Shown: positions 15,685-23,942, counted from the first letter of the stretch. The stretch is 64,000 bases of DNA from DASXUL01 sp036504855 (GCA_036504855.1 DASXUL010000122.1:1-64000); one strand, 5' to 3'. Numbers and translations: made by a program. Notes: generated by a model not told the origin, from the letters alone.

Positions 15685-16901
15685 GTTCCTGGATGATCCG
15701 GGCGGCAACTGCTTGCATCGTGATGGCCGGCGCTCATGCGGCCCCGGTTACGCACACGATGGCCAATGGCTGTTCGATAGTCGTCTCCTCGGAGCCAAGC
15801 GCGGGGCGCGTTGCCGCGGTCCTCATGGTTCGCGCGGGCGATGTGGATGACCCTCCCTCCGCGCCCGGCGCCAATCGAGTTCTGTCGCGACTCGTGATGG
15901 ATGCCGCCAACCACCGCGCTCCGGCCCGATTCGGCGCCGCGGCCGTTGATGGCGAAATGCGGGTAGATGCGGAGTTGGACGTTACGTCGTACTCAATCGT
16001 TACGGTTCCCGCTCAGATCGGCGGCGCCATCCGGACCCTGGCGATGCTGGCGGAACCGCCGCTTTGGAACAACACCACGGTTATGCGCGCGGTGGCGGTT
16101 GAGGGAGAGGCGGACCGAGATGCGCCGCCGCCCCAGTGGGAACGCGCCTTCAACGCCTGGCAGGCGAAGGCGGGCCTTCCGGTTCCACCGCCCGCGAATG
16201 CCGATCCGCCCGGACGCGAGGCGCTGCGGGCTCTCCACGCCCGCCTCTACGTCTCCAACCGCTTCGTGCTGGCCATCGCCGGCGAGGTGGATGTCGAAGC
16301 GACGATGGCGCTGGCCGAGGCCGTCTTCGGAGCGCTCCCTGGCGAGCCAGACCGGCTGGAGCGCCGCCCTCCACGCTCTGTGAGCGCGGAACCTCTGGCT
16401 GGCGCGCCGGATTATGCTTTCGTTGGATACCCGGCTCCCGCCGCCGCCGCCCCGGACGCTCCCGCGATGGAGGTGCTGGCCACGGCTCTGGGGCAGGGCA
16501 AGACTTCGCCGCTCTTCCGCAGGCTCCGCGAGACGGAGGGAACTGGCTACGAAAGCGGCGTGACGTATCCCTTGCGCCTCTCGGCCTCGGGCGTGGCGCT
16601 GTTCACCCGCGCGCCGGGCGCGGCTGCCGCGGTGCGCGACGATCTTGCGGCGCTTTGGAAGGGAGCAGTACAAGCCCCCGCGGGCGGCTGGGACGGTGCC
16701 CGGCTCCGCGCGTCTCTGGCTTGGGATGCCCGACATCAGAGTGTACGGGATCGCGCTTACTGGCTGGCGTTCTGGCAGACGGCGGGCGTGGGAGCGGGCT
16801 ATGACGCCGAATATCGTGCCCGTTTGTTGACCGCTTCGGACGCCGCCATCGTGGCGGCGGGAAAGCGATGGCTGAGGGGTGAGCCGGTCACGACGCCATA
16901 G
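15681..16901 (+). CDS. M16 peptidase-fold protein, zinc site lost
   Basis: A 406-residue protein with a short leader (AATACIVMAGAHAA) and an M16 (pitrilysin/PqqL) fold: N-terminal strand VTHTMANGCSIVVSSEPSAGRVAAVLMVRAG, then LYVSNRFVLAIAGEVDVEATMALAEAVFG and LGQGKTSPLFRRLRETEGTGYESGV. The HxxEH zinc motif expected after the first block reads GANRVLSR, so no zinc site remains. M16 proteins often work as a catalytic plus an inactive subunit; no active partner is next door. It starts with TTG at 15681, overlapping the hydrolase stop; ATG at 15693 is an alternative. It is probably periplasmic. Confidence 0.75.
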   Translation: MSSWMIRAATACIVMAGAHAAPVTHTMANGCSIVVSSEPSAGRVAAVLMVRAGDVDDPPSAPGANRVLSRLVMDAANHRAPARFGAAAVDGEMRVDAELDVTSYSIVTVPAQIGGAIRTLAMLAEPPLWNNTTVMRAVAVEGEADRDAPPPQWERAFNAWQAKAGLPVPPPANADPPGREALRALHARLYVSNRFVLAIAGEVDVEATMALAEAVFGALPGEPDRLERRPPRSVSAEPLAGAPDYAFVGYPAPAAAAPDAPAMEVLATALGQGKTSPLFRRLRETEGTGYESGVTYPLRLSASGVALFTRAPGAAAAVRDDLAALWKGAVQAPAGGWDGARLRASLAWDARHQSVRDRAYWLAFWQTAGVGAGYDAEYRARLLTASDAAIVAAGKRWLRGEPVTTP

Positions 16902-16964
16902 CGACAGGCTCGCTTGTTCGACCTACGGCCGCCATGCTAGATTGACTTCGTCATAGGGGAACTA

Positions 16965-17130
16965 AGAGCGCCTAGCAGGAACCGCTTCGTGGCCCGAGGC
17001 CGAGCGAGGAAGGGCATGAGGCAGAAGCGAAGCCGCGTTCGATGCCGCGGTTGCATCGGGCGCAGCGAGCGACAAACCCCATGCCCTCCCCAGCCGGCCG
17101 AAGCCCGAAGGGGTTTCTGTTAGGCGCTCT
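16965..17130. mobile_element. 166-bp imperfect palindrome, MITE-like
   Basis: The ends are AGAGCGCCTAGCAGGAACC (16965 on) and, on the other strand from 17130, AGAGCGCCTAACAGAAACC. The inverted similarity continues inward for about 55 bases per arm (for example GAAGGGCATGAGG against GGAGGGCATGGGG). No protein is encoded. The shape suits a non-autonomous miniature element or a structured RNA. No clear target-site duplication was seen. It ends 8 bases before the HEPN start. Confidence 0.65.
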
Positions 17131-17138
17131 ACGAGAGG

Positions 17139-17552
17139 ATGCCCGCTGTGAAGAGAGCCGCCGAGGAACTATGGGCGCAGGCCCGTGCGGATATCGCCAC
17201 CGCGACGCTGTTGCGAGAGGCGGGTTGCTACTACGCTTCCGTGTTTTTCGCTCAACAGGCCGCTGAGAAGTCCCTGAAGTCCGCCAGCCTGGAGGCGTTC
17301 CACAAGCCGCAGAAGGGGCATAACCTCATCGTTATTGCGGACTACTTGCAGGCGCCGTTGGAGATCATGAACTGCGCGGCCGAGTTGAACGCCGACTACC
17401 TCGCCGCGCTCTACCCCGAAGCTGCCGGCGGCGTCCCCTGCCGCCTCTATGACCAGTCATCCGCCGATATCCACGTGGCCGCGGCCGAGCGCATCATGCG
17501 CTGGTCCAAAGCCGCCGCCTTCGCCGGCACAACCTCGATGGAGGAGGGCTGA
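17139..17552 (+). CDS. HEPN domain protein
   Basis: A 137-residue all-helical protein with the HEPN signature ARADIATATLLREAGCYYASVFFAQQAAEKSLKS followed by KGHNLIVIADYL. Many HEPN proteins are RNases or toxins paired with MNT nucleotidyltransferases; no MNT gene is next to this one. The RxxxxH RNase motif is not clearly present. Start: ATG at 17139 is given, but GTG at 17148 has a better spaced AGAGG and may be the real one. The gene begins almost inside a palindromic element, so its promoter is either in that element or upstream of it. Confidence 0.8.
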   Translation: MPAVKRAAEELWAQARADIATATLLREAGCYYASVFFAQQAAEKSLKSASLEAFHKPQKGHNLIVIADYLQAPLEIMNCAAELNADYLAALYPEAAGGVPCRLYDQSSADIHVAAAERIMRWSKAAAFAGTTSMEEG

Positions 17553-17627
17553 CGGCCGCAGCTTCCGGACCGGCGATTCCCCACGGGCCCGCCGCCCGGC
17601 GCCGCCGCCCCAACGCCCGATCTGCAT

Positions 17628-19112
17628 ATGATCCTTGGGCTTGACATCGGCACGTCCGGCGTGAAGGGCATTGCCCTGCGCCAGGACGGCTCCGTGGCCG
17701 CCTCGGCCACGCGGGAGTATCCGCTTTCCACGCCCCGTCCCGGATGGGCGGAACAGGACCCCGAAGCATGGTGGCGGGGGACGGTTGCCGTCATCCGCCA
17801 ACTGCTGCCCATCGCTGGCGCGGAGGGCATCAGCGCCATCGGCCTCACCGGGCAGATGCACGGCGCCGTGTTTCTCGACAGGCAGGCGAACGTGATTCGG
17901 CCGGCCATCCTCTGGTGCGATCAGCGCACGGAGGCGGAGGCCAAGGAGCTGACTCGCCGTGTGGGCGAGGAACAGCTTCGGCGCATTACGGCGAACCCCG
18001 CCCTCACCGGTTTCCAGGCGCCCAAGCTCCTCTGGTTGCGAAATCACGAGCCGGAGCGCTTTGGGCGGGTCGCCCATGTTTTGCTCCCCAAGGACTATAT
18101 CCGCTACCGCCTGTCGTCCGAGTTCATCTCGGATGTCTCGGATGCCAGCGGGACCACGCTGTTCGACGTGCCGCAGCGCAAGTGGTCGAAGCAGATCATG
18201 GGCGATCTGGACCTGCCGCCTGAGTGGTTCCCAAAGGTTGTGGAGTCCCCGGAAGCCGCGGGCACGGTGAGCCGTTCCGCCGAGGCCGAAACCGGCCTCC
18301 GAGCAGGCACGTTCATCGCGGGCGGCGGCGGTGACCAGGCCGCCGGCGCGGTGGGCGCGGGCATCGTGAAGCCGGGCGTCGTGTCTTCCACGGTAGGGAC
18401 GTCCGGCGTGGTGTTCGCGTATGCGGACAAGCCGTGGATCGATCCAGAAGGCCGCATCCATACATTCTGCCACGCAGTTCCGAAGGCATGGCACGTGATG
18501 GGCGTGATCCTGTCGGCGGGCGGCGCATTGCGCTGGCTGCGCGATACCCTGGGCTACCCGTCGTATGCGGAACTCACCGCCGACGCGGCATCTGTTCCGC
18601 CAGGCTGCGATGGCCTGGTGTTCCTGCCGTATCTCTCCGGCGAGCGCACTCCCCATAAGGATTCCAACGCTCGGGGCGTGTTCTTCGGCCTCTCGCTGAG
18701 CCACACGCGGGCGCACATGGGCCGGGCCGTGATGGAGGGGGTGGCCTTCGCTCTGATGGATTCGTTCGCCATTTTCCGCGAGCTGAACGTGCCGTTGGAA
18801 GAGGTTCGCGCGGCCGGCGGCGGCGCGCGGTCGGATCTGTGGCTACAGATGCAGGCAGACATCACCGGCCTGCCCCACAGTCGCCTGAACGTGGACGAAG
18901 GGCCCGCCTACGGCGCGGCGATTCTGGCTGGGGTGGGGAGCGGGCAGTTCGATAGCGTTCCCGACGCCACAGACCGCTTCATCCGCCCTGTCTCGTCCGT
19001 GGAGCCGAACCCGGCGAATGGCCGACGCTACGCGGATGCCTATGCGCTTTACCGCAGTCTCTACCGACAGCTTCAGTCTGAGTTCCCGAAGGCGGCGGCG
19101 CTTGTCGATTGA
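17628..19112 (+). CDS. xylB: Xylulokinase
   Basis: A FGGY-family sugar kinase of 494 residues. It opens MILGLDIGTSGVKGIALRQDG (phosphate-binding loop) and includes GLTGQMHGAVFLD, ILWCDQRTEAEA, LLPKDYIRYRL, the adenosine-site GGGGDQAAGAVGAG and the family signature FLPYLSGERTPHKDSNARGVFFGLS, ending AAGGGARSDLWLQMQADI. MHG after the first strand and the whole pattern favour D-xylulose over glycerol. It heads a plus-strand run with transaldolase and a ROK sugar kinase, consistent with pentose use through the pentose-phosphate route. Confidence 0.92.
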   Translation: MILGLDIGTSGVKGIALRQDGSVAASATREYPLSTPRPGWAEQDPEAWWRGTVAVIRQLLPIAGAEGISAIGLTGQMHGAVFLDRQANVIRPAILWCDQRTEAEAKELTRRVGEEQLRRITANPALTGFQAPKLLWLRNHEPERFGRVAHVLLPKDYIRYRLSSEFISDVSDASGTTLFDVPQRKWSKQIMGDLDLPPEWFPKVVESPEAAGTVSRSAEAETGLRAGTFIAGGGGDQAAGAVGAGIVKPGVVSSTVGTSGVVFAYADKPWIDPEGRIHTFCHAVPKAWHVMGVILSAGGALRWLRDTLGYPSYAELTADAASVPPGCDGLVFLPYLSGERTPHKDSNARGVFFGLSLSHTRAHMGRAVMEGVAFALMDSFAIFRELNVPLEEVRAAGGGARSDLWLQMQADITGLPHSRLNVDEGPAYGAAILAGVGSGQFDSVPDATDRFIRPVSSVEPNPANGRRYADAYALYRSLYRQLQSEFPKAAALVD

Positions 19113-19202
19113 CGAAGCGCCAGGCGCTTTGATGGCGCGCGCCGCGAATTGGATACAATAACCCTGTCCAGACGAGATTCAAATGTTACAAGGGAGTGGT
19201 TC

Positions 19203-19871
19203 ATGAAGCTATTTGTGGATACGGCCGACATCGGCGAGATTACCGAAGCGTGGTCGTGGGGCACCATCGACGGAGTCACCACGAACCCAAGCCTGGTGGC
19301 GAAGCAAGGCGTGGACCTGGAGACGCACATCAAGCGCATTTGCGAGATCGTAGATGGCCCGGTGAGCGCCGAGACGGTTGAGCCGGAAGCTCCCGCCATG
19401 ATCGAGGAAGGACGCCGGTTGGCGTCCTGGCACCCGAACGTTCACGTGAAGGTCCCGATGACGAAGGAAGGCATGAAGGCGCTGAAAGTGCTTTCCGCCG
19501 AAGGGATCAAGACAAACGTCACGCTCGTGTTCTCGGTCAACCAGGCGCTTCTGGCGGCGAAGAATGGCGCAACCTTCGTATCGGTGTTCCTCGGCCGCGT
19601 TGACGACACAGGCTCGGACGGCATGGAAGTCGTGCGGCAGTGCGTGGAGGTTTTCGGCATCTACGGCTTCGAAAGCCTGGTGCTGGCTGCCAGCGTGCGC
19701 AACACGTTGCACACGACGCAGGCCGCCCTCGCCGGCTCAGACATCGCCACGGTGCCGTTCAAGGTGCTGGAGCAGATGTTCCACCACCCGCTGACCGATA
19801 TAGGTCTGAAGAACTTCCTCTCCGACTGGGCTAAGGCCCAGGCCATTCTGAAAGGCGCCGCACCGAAGTGA
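19203..19871 (+). CDS. tal: Transaldolase, small (TalC/FSA-like) type
   Basis: A 222-residue TIM barrel of the short transaldolase/fructose-6-phosphate aldolase subfamily. It begins MKLFVDTADIGEITEAWSWG, then GVTTNPSLVAK, HVKVPMTKEGMKAL with the Schiff-base Lys, and NVTLVFSVNQALLAAKNGATFVSVFLGRVDD. The pattern VTLVFS matches true transaldolases of the MipB/TalC group better than E. coli FSA, but this is not decisive. ATG at 19203 has AGGGAG upstream; an earlier ATG at 19149 adds a non-conserved segment. Its stop overlaps the GTG start of the ROK kinase. Confidence 0.93.
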   Translation: MKLFVDTADIGEITEAWSWGTIDGVTTNPSLVAKQGVDLETHIKRICEIVDGPVSAETVEPEAPAMIEEGRRLASWHPNVHVKVPMTKEGMKALKVLSAEGIKTNVTLVFSVNQALLAAKNGATFVSVFLGRVDDTGSDGMEVVRQCVEVFGIYGFESLVLAASVRNTLHTTQAALAGSDIATVPFKVLEQMFHHPLTDIGLKNFLSDWAKAQAILKGAAPK

Positions 19872-20857
19872 CAGATGCGACGAAGACCCTGATCGCCGGC
19901 GTGGACATCGGCGGAACCAAGCTCGCCGTGGGCGTGTCCAATGCCCACGGCGAGATTCTCTCGGAGCGCCGTCAGCCCTCCGATGCCAAGCGCGGAGCGG
20001 ATGCCGTGGTGACCGACATCATCGCCATGGTGGAGTCCGCCGTGTGCGAGGCCGGTCGCCCGGAAGACCTGACGTTCCTTGGGGTGGCCTCGCCGGGGCC
20101 TCTGAGCCAGAAGCGCGGCGTCATCCTGGAAACGCCGAACATGCCGGGATGGTATAACTATCCGCTGGTCGAGCGGCTTCAGGGCCGGTTCGGTTGCGCC
20201 ACCGTGTTGGAGAACGACGCCAACGCGGCTTGCTTGGGAGAGGCGCTGTTCGGCGCCGGCCGAGGCCAGCGGTTCGTGGCGTACTTTACGATCAGCACGG
20301 GCATCGGCGGCGGGTTCGTTCAAGACGGCAAGGTATTGCGCGGCCAGGACGGCAACGCCGCCGAGTTTGGGCACCAGATCATCGTGCCGTTCAACGGCGC
20401 CACATGCGGGTGCGGAAAGCGCGGTCACCTCGAAGCCTATGGGAACGGCAGGAGCATTGTCCGCCGGGCTCTGGAAGCGCTGGAGGCTGGCGAGCGGTCG
20501 ACCATTCTGGACTACGTGCCGGACGGCGAGGAATTGACGACCCGGTATCTGGCTCAGGCCGCCAACCATGGCGATGCCCTCGCCAAACGCATTTGGGAGG
20601 AGACCGGCTTCTACATCGGCATCGGGGTGGTGAACGTTGTTCAGAGTTTCAACCCCGGCGTGGTGGTGTTGGGCGGAGGCATAACCAAGGTCGGGGACTT
20701 GCTGTTCGAGCCCGTCCGCCGTACCGTGGGCGATCTGGTCATGGACGATTACAAGGGTTCCTTCACCATCGAGCAAGCGGTGCTGGAGGATCGGGTAGGC
20801 GTGATGGGCGCCATCGGCCTTGCGCTGGAACCCGGAATTCTGAAGATGCCATCGTGA
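19868..20857 (+). CDS. ROK family sugar kinase (glucokinase-like)
   Basis: A 329-residue ROK kinase. It has the ATP loop IAGVDIGGTKLAVGV, the catalytic region VLENDANAACLGEALFG, FTISTGIGGGFV, and the zinc-binding segment TCGCGKRGHLEAYGNG, where the third Cys of the usual CxCGxxGCxE is His. QSFNPGVVVLGGGI follows near the end. The ExGHxxx element (AAEFGHQII) suits glucose/hexose kinases, so glucokinase is likely, though N-acetyl sugars are possible. It starts with GTG inside the transaldolase stop, and its own stop overlaps the dut GTG. Confidence 0.85.
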   Translation: MTDATKTLIAGVDIGGTKLAVGVSNAHGEILSERRQPSDAKRGADAVVTDIIAMVESAVCEAGRPEDLTFLGVASPGPLSQKRGVILETPNMPGWYNYPLVERLQGRFGCATVLENDANAACLGEALFGAGRGQRFVAYFTISTGIGGGFVQDGKVLRGQDGNAAEFGHQIIVPFNGATCGCGKRGHLEAYGNGRSIVRRALEALEAGERSTILDYVPDGEELTTRYLAQAANHGDALAKRIWEETGFYIGIGVVNVVQSFNPGVVVLGGGITKVGDLLFEPVRRTVGDLVMDDYKGSFTIEQAVLEDRVGVMGAIGLALEPGILKMPS

Positions 20858-21336
20858 CGCCGCCGCTCCGCATCGCTATCTGTCGCGCGCCCGAGGGTGC
20901 GGGGCTGCCGCTTCCCGGCTATGCCACGGAAGGATCGTCCGGCATGGACTTGCTTTCTGCCGTGGACGTGACCCTCGCGCCTGGAGCGCGCGCGCTTGTA
21001 TCAACCGGCGTGCTGATCGCCTTGCCGGACGGCTATGAGGCGCAGGTCCGGCCGCGCAGCGGGCTGGCCCTGAAACACGGCATCACGTGCCTCAACAGCC
21101 CCGGGACCATCGACTCGGACTACCGGGGAACCATCGGAGTCATCCTGGTGAACCTGGGACAGGAGACGTTCCACGTTCGGCGAGGCGAGCGCGTGGCGCA
21201 AATGGTGATAGCGCCGGTTGTGCGCGCGGAATGGGATGAGTCGAACAGCCTGCCCGAAACGGCGCGCGGCGAAGGCGGTTTCGGGCATACCGGCCGCGGA
21301 ACGCGCGCATCGAGCGAAGCGTCCGAAGGTGTGTGA
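20854..21336 (+). CDS. dut: dUTP diphosphatase
   Basis: Dut hydrolyses dUTP to dUMP, which keeps uracil out of DNA and feeds thymidylate synthesis. The five trimeric dUTPase motifs are visible: SSGMDLLSA (1), VRPRSGLALKHGI (2), NSPGTIDSDYRGTIGVILVN (3), FHVRRGERVAQMVI (4) and GEGGFGHTGRGT (5). At 160 residues it is normal, with a short Ser-rich tail. The start is GTG at 20854, overlapping the ROK stop; a much longer open frame upstream in the same phase is only a shadow of the ROK gene. A 20-bp palindrome lies just after the stop. Confidence 0.95.
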   Translation: MTPPLRIAICRAPEGAGLPLPGYATEGSSGMDLLSAVDVTLAPGARALVSTGVLIALPDGYEAQVRPRSGLALKHGITCLNSPGTIDSDYRGTIGVILVNLGQETFHVRRGERVAQMVIAPVVRAEWDESNSLPETARGEGGFGHTGRGTRASSEASEGV

Positions 21337-21345
21337 ATATCGACC

Positions 21346-21365
21346 GGGGATGGCGCGCCATCCCC
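21346..21365 (+). terminator. Perfect 20-bp palindrome after dut
   Basis: GGGGATGGCGCGCCATCCCC is self-complementary and begins 10 bases after the dut stop. As RNA it makes an 8-bp stem with a GCGC loop. No T-run follows, so it could be a weak terminator or a mRNA-end hairpin. Confidence 0.45.
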
Positions 21366-21408
21366 TGGGAGCCGCAGGCTCCGAGTCCGCAGTGTCAAGG
21401 AGACAACC

Positions 21409-22320
21409 ATGAAGTTCCGCCCCGTACTCCCGCTGGTCGTGTTGCTCAGCGCCCCGCTCGCGAACGCGCAGACCGCCCCGGTTCCGCCTGTCACGCCGCC
21501 GGTCACTGCGCCTGCTCCCGAGTCTGTTCAGTTCACGACGAAGCTCACCCCCGGCAGCATACGGTCCTACAAGGTGACTGTGGACCAGAAGGGCACGCTA
21601 AGCATCCCGGGATCCGGCCAGACAATGCCGATAGACGCCAAGGTGACGTCGTACGTGAAGATGATCGTCGACAAGCAGAACGCCGATGGCACCTATGCCG
21701 CGCATATCAAGTTGGGCGGCGTGAAGATGACTTCCAACTCCCCGATGCCGATGCCGCCCGTGCAGGATTCGTACGAAGTGAAAGGGACCATTGGCAAGGA
21801 CGGCTTGTTTACCGCCGATCCGACCGTCGACAAGAAGCCTGGCAACGCCTTGGGGATGTCGCCCGCCGAGACGATGACCGGGATCTTCCGCAGCCTGTCC
21901 GCCGTGCCGCTGACCAGCGTGGCGGTGGGCGATTCCTGGTCGAGCGTGATCCCGCTGCCATTGGATCCGTCCGGCAAGTCGCAGATCGCAGTGACGAGCA
22001 AGCTACTGGGAGTAGACGCCGTAACGGGCGACCGAGTGGCCCGCGTTCAGCGAGACATTGAGGGTCCCGTGAACCTGCAGCTAACGGAACCGATGCCCTT
22101 GAGCATCACGGGCACGATGAAGGGCTCCGGCGTTTCCAAGGTCTCTGTGACTTCCGGTCAGCCTTTGCAGGACGATAGCAAGGTCCATCTGAAGATGACC
22201 ATTCAGGCCCCGAACAGCGCCGGCAATGGCGAGCAAACAAACATGGGGCTGGACATGGACCTCACCACGAAGGTGGAATCCAGCGTTGCCGACGTGAAGC
22301 CGAAGGCCAACGCCAAGTAG
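21409..22320 (+). CDS. Secreted protein of unknown function, related to its downstream neighbour
   Basis: A 303-residue protein with a signal peptide (residues 1-20, VLPLVVLLSAPLANA then QTAP) and a Pro-rich linker. The body alternates strands: FTTKLTPGSIRSYKVTVDQKGTLSI, VDKQNADGTYAAHIKLGGV, VGDSWSSVIPLPLDPSGK. It resembles lipoprotein-like beta proteins but has no lipobox Cys. The protein downstream shares the layout (leader, GxxxSYRITxD, NPDGSYAVRVK, VAVGERWKD), so they are distant paralogues. No family name can be given; an exported beta-rich protein is as far as the sequence goes. Confidence 0.75.
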   Translation: MKFRPVLPLVVLLSAPLANAQTAPVPPVTPPVTAPAPESVQFTTKLTPGSIRSYKVTVDQKGTLSIPGSGQTMPIDAKVTSYVKMIVDKQNADGTYAAHIKLGGVKMTSNSPMPMPPVQDSYEVKGTIGKDGLFTADPTVDKKPGNALGMSPAETMTGIFRSLSAVPLTSVAVGDSWSSVIPLPLDPSGKSQIAVTSKLLGVDAVTGDRVARVQRDIEGPVNLQLTEPMPLSITGTMKGSGVSKVSVTSGQPLQDDSKVHLKMTIQAPNSAGNGEQTNMGLDMDLTTKVESSVADVKPKANAK

Positions 22321-22337
22321 AAATGTCCCTCTGCGAG

Positions 22338-22366
22338 GCGCGGCCCGGCTGAAGGCCGGGCCGCGC
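22338..22366 (+). terminator. Strong GC hairpin
   Basis: GCGCGGCCCGGC (22338-22349) pairs over 12 bp with GCCGGGCCGCGC (22355-22366), loop 5. No T-run follows. It sits 18 bases after the stop of the first secreted-protein gene, so it likely ends or protects that transcript. Confidence 0.55.
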
Positions 22367-22394
22367 AGCGCGCGAATCTGGACGGGAGCAGTTT

Positions 22395-23219
22395 TTGAAA
22401 CGAGCCATTCTCTTGTTGGCGCTGGCCGGCGCGGTTTCCGCGCGGGCGCAAACCGGCCCGGTGAGCCTCCTGTTGCGCCTCAAGGCCGGGCAGACCCAAT
22501 CGTACCGCATCACAACGGATACCACGTTGAAGACGACTCTGCCGAACGGGGAGGCGAAGTCCACCAATAACCATACGGTGGCCACATTCGACCTCTCCGT
22601 GGAGTCCGTGAACCCGGATGGCTCGTACGCCGTGCGCGTGAAGCGGACATCTCACCAGCTTACGGTGGATGGCGAGACGCCGGATAACGTTGACGTCGGT
22701 GAGGCGGAGGCCACAGCCAAGCTGGGAACAGACGGCCGTTACTCTGGCCTGTCGGCAGCCTCGAAGCCGAAACCGGATGGACCTTCCGGCGCGAGTCCCG
22801 AGGACTTCCTCAGCACCGTCTTCGACGATGAGGTGGGCGTTCCAACGCGCGCCGTCGCCGTGGGCGAACGATGGAAGGACCAAGTGAAGTCGCCGGTGGA
22901 TACAGACCAGAACAAGGTGACCGTGAACAGCCGCCTCATGGCCGTCGACGATGTGGACGGCAAGCGCGTGGCGCGCGTCCTCCGGGTCATCGCCGAACCC
23001 CTTCACGCCACCGGGCCGGATAAGAACGTCTCTTCGGAAGGAGTTCTAGAGGCTGGCAGCTTCACTTCGAATGACTTGGGAACGGGCCTCACCCAGGACG
23101 AGCGCGACGTGTTGCACCTCCAGATGGACATGACCGCCACATCGCCGGCCGGGCAGACGGTAAAGATCGGAAGCGACGCGCACATTCGGATCCACATTGA
23201 GGCGATTCCGGCGGGCTGA
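22395..23219 (+). CDS. Secreted protein of unknown function, paralogue of the preceding gene
   Basis: A 274-residue protein starting with TTG at 22395; GGGAG lies 8 bases before. A leader (AILLLALAGAVSARAQ) is followed by LLLRLKAGQTQSYRITTDTTLKTTL, ESVNPDGSYAVRVKRTSH, AVAVGERWKDQVKSPVDTD and DVLHLQMDMTATSPAGQ. The order of blocks parallels the preceding protein, including the 'VGxxW' step and the 'GxRVARV' step (GDRVARVQRDIEG / GKRVARVLRVIAE). It is probably exported and beta-rich. No catalytic motif was seen, and the function is unknown. Confidence 0.75.
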   Translation: MKRAILLLALAGAVSARAQTGPVSLLLRLKAGQTQSYRITTDTTLKTTLPNGEAKSTNNHTVATFDLSVESVNPDGSYAVRVKRTSHQLTVDGETPDNVDVGEAEATAKLGTDGRYSGLSAASKPKPDGPSGASPEDFLSTVFDDEVGVPTRAVAVGERWKDQVKSPVDTDQNKVTVNSRLMAVDDVDGKRVARVLRVIAEPLHATGPDKNVSSEGVLEAGSFTSNDLGTGLTQDERDVLHLQMDMTATSPAGQTVKIGSDAHIRIHIEAIPAG

Positions 23220-23331
23220 GGGGTGGGGGACGAGAGACCACGAAGCGAACAACCTTCGGCCCGCGCGGCGGCCGTTTTACGCCGCCTGGTGAGCGTTCTC
23301 GCCAAGGCCGACCGAGCGCGGGAAAATGCCC

Positions 23332-23360
23332 TTGACCCGTGCTTGGCCGAATGATATAAT
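23332..23360 (+). promoter_or_regulatory. Promoter of the four-tRNA operon
   Basis: TTGACC (23332-23337) and a consensus TATAAT (23355-23360) with a 17-base spacer. Transcription would start near 23367, eight bases before tRNA-Val. Confidence 0.85.
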
Positions 23361-23374
23361 CAGGAAGGTGCTCG

Positions 23375-23450
23375 GGGCGGATAGCTCAGTTGGGAGAGCA
23401 TCTCTCTTACAAAGAGAAGGTCACAGGTTCGAACCCTGTTTCGCCCACCA
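23375..23450 (+). tRNA. tRNA-Val (anticodon TAC)
   Basis: A complete cloverleaf. Acceptor GGGCGGA pairs with TTCGCCC, the anticodon loop is CTTACAA on a TCTCT/AGAGA stem, the T loop is TTCGAAC, and the 3' ACCA is encoded. First gene of a tRNA cluster. Confidence 0.97.
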
Positions 23451-23526
23451 GGGCGGCAGCGCGATTGCCGCGGAGTGAGTACCACTCGTTTCCCCTGGAT
23501 GCTCCCATTAGTCCCTGTACCGATGT

Positions 23527-23604
23527 GGTCCGGTAGCTCAGCCAGGTTAGAGCGCTGCCCTGTCAAGGCAGAGGTCGCGGGTTCGAACCCCGTCCGGACC
23601 GCCA
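23527..23604 (+). tRNA. tRNA-Asp (anticodon GTC)
   Basis: Acceptor GGTCCGG/CCGGACC, anticodon loop CTGTCAA on CTGCC/GGCAG, T arm GCGGG-TTCGAAC-CCCGT, discriminator G then encoded CCA. Second gene of the cluster; no separate promoter is obvious. Confidence 0.97.
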
Positions 23605-23628
23605 TCTATATACGTGTATGTGTGCCAC

Positions 23629-23704
23629 GCCGCGGTAGCTCAGCTGGTAGAGCAGTGGATTGAAAATCCACGTGTCGGCGGTTCGATTCCGTCCCGCGGC
23701 ACCA
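23629..23704 (+). tRNA. tRNA-Phe (anticodon GAA)
   Basis: Acceptor GCCGCGG/CCGCGGC, anticodon loop TTGAAAA on GTGGA/TCCAC, standard T loop, encoded ACCA. Third gene of the cluster. Confidence 0.97.
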
Positions 23705-23774
23705 GGTTCTGTTTCCAGGGTTCGGAAGCCGGCCCCGGAGCATCCGGGACGCCGGTGGACAATAGGATCATTCC

Positions 23775-23850
23775 GCCGACGTAGCTCAGTTGGTAGAGCA
23801 GCGGTTTCGTAAACCGCAGGTCATCGGTTCGAGTCCGATCGTCGGCTCCA
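23775..23850 (+). tRNA. tRNA-Thr (anticodon CGT)
   Basis: Acceptor GCCGACG/CGTCGGC, anticodon loop TTCGTAA on GCGGT/ACCGC, encoded TCCA. Last gene of the cluster, followed by a terminator hairpin. Confidence 0.97.
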
Positions 23851-23877
23851 CCCGTCACAATCTGGTAGAATACCGAG

Positions 23878-23902
23878 TGGGCTTGCGATTTTCGCGAGCC
23901 CA
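23878..23902 (+). terminator. Terminator of the tRNA cluster
   Basis: TGGGCTTGCG (23878-23887) and CGCGAGCCCA (23893-23902) form a 10-bp stem with one G-U pair and an ATTTT loop, 27 bases after tRNA-Thr. Confidence 0.6.
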
Positions 23903-23942
23903 TTCGCGTTTTGGCGACCTTCGTCTTTTGGGAGCGTGTTCG

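Noticed and set aside
20194..21336. A dut gene fused to a 220-residue N-terminal extension
   Set aside because: The extension is the ROK kinase read in another frame. The true dut start is the GTG at 20854, coupled to the kinase stop.
23790..23942. An N-terminal extension of the REC-GAF-PP2C regulator
   Set aside because: It would translate tRNA-Thr and its terminator. The ATG at 23943 has a ribosome site and begins the receiver domain.
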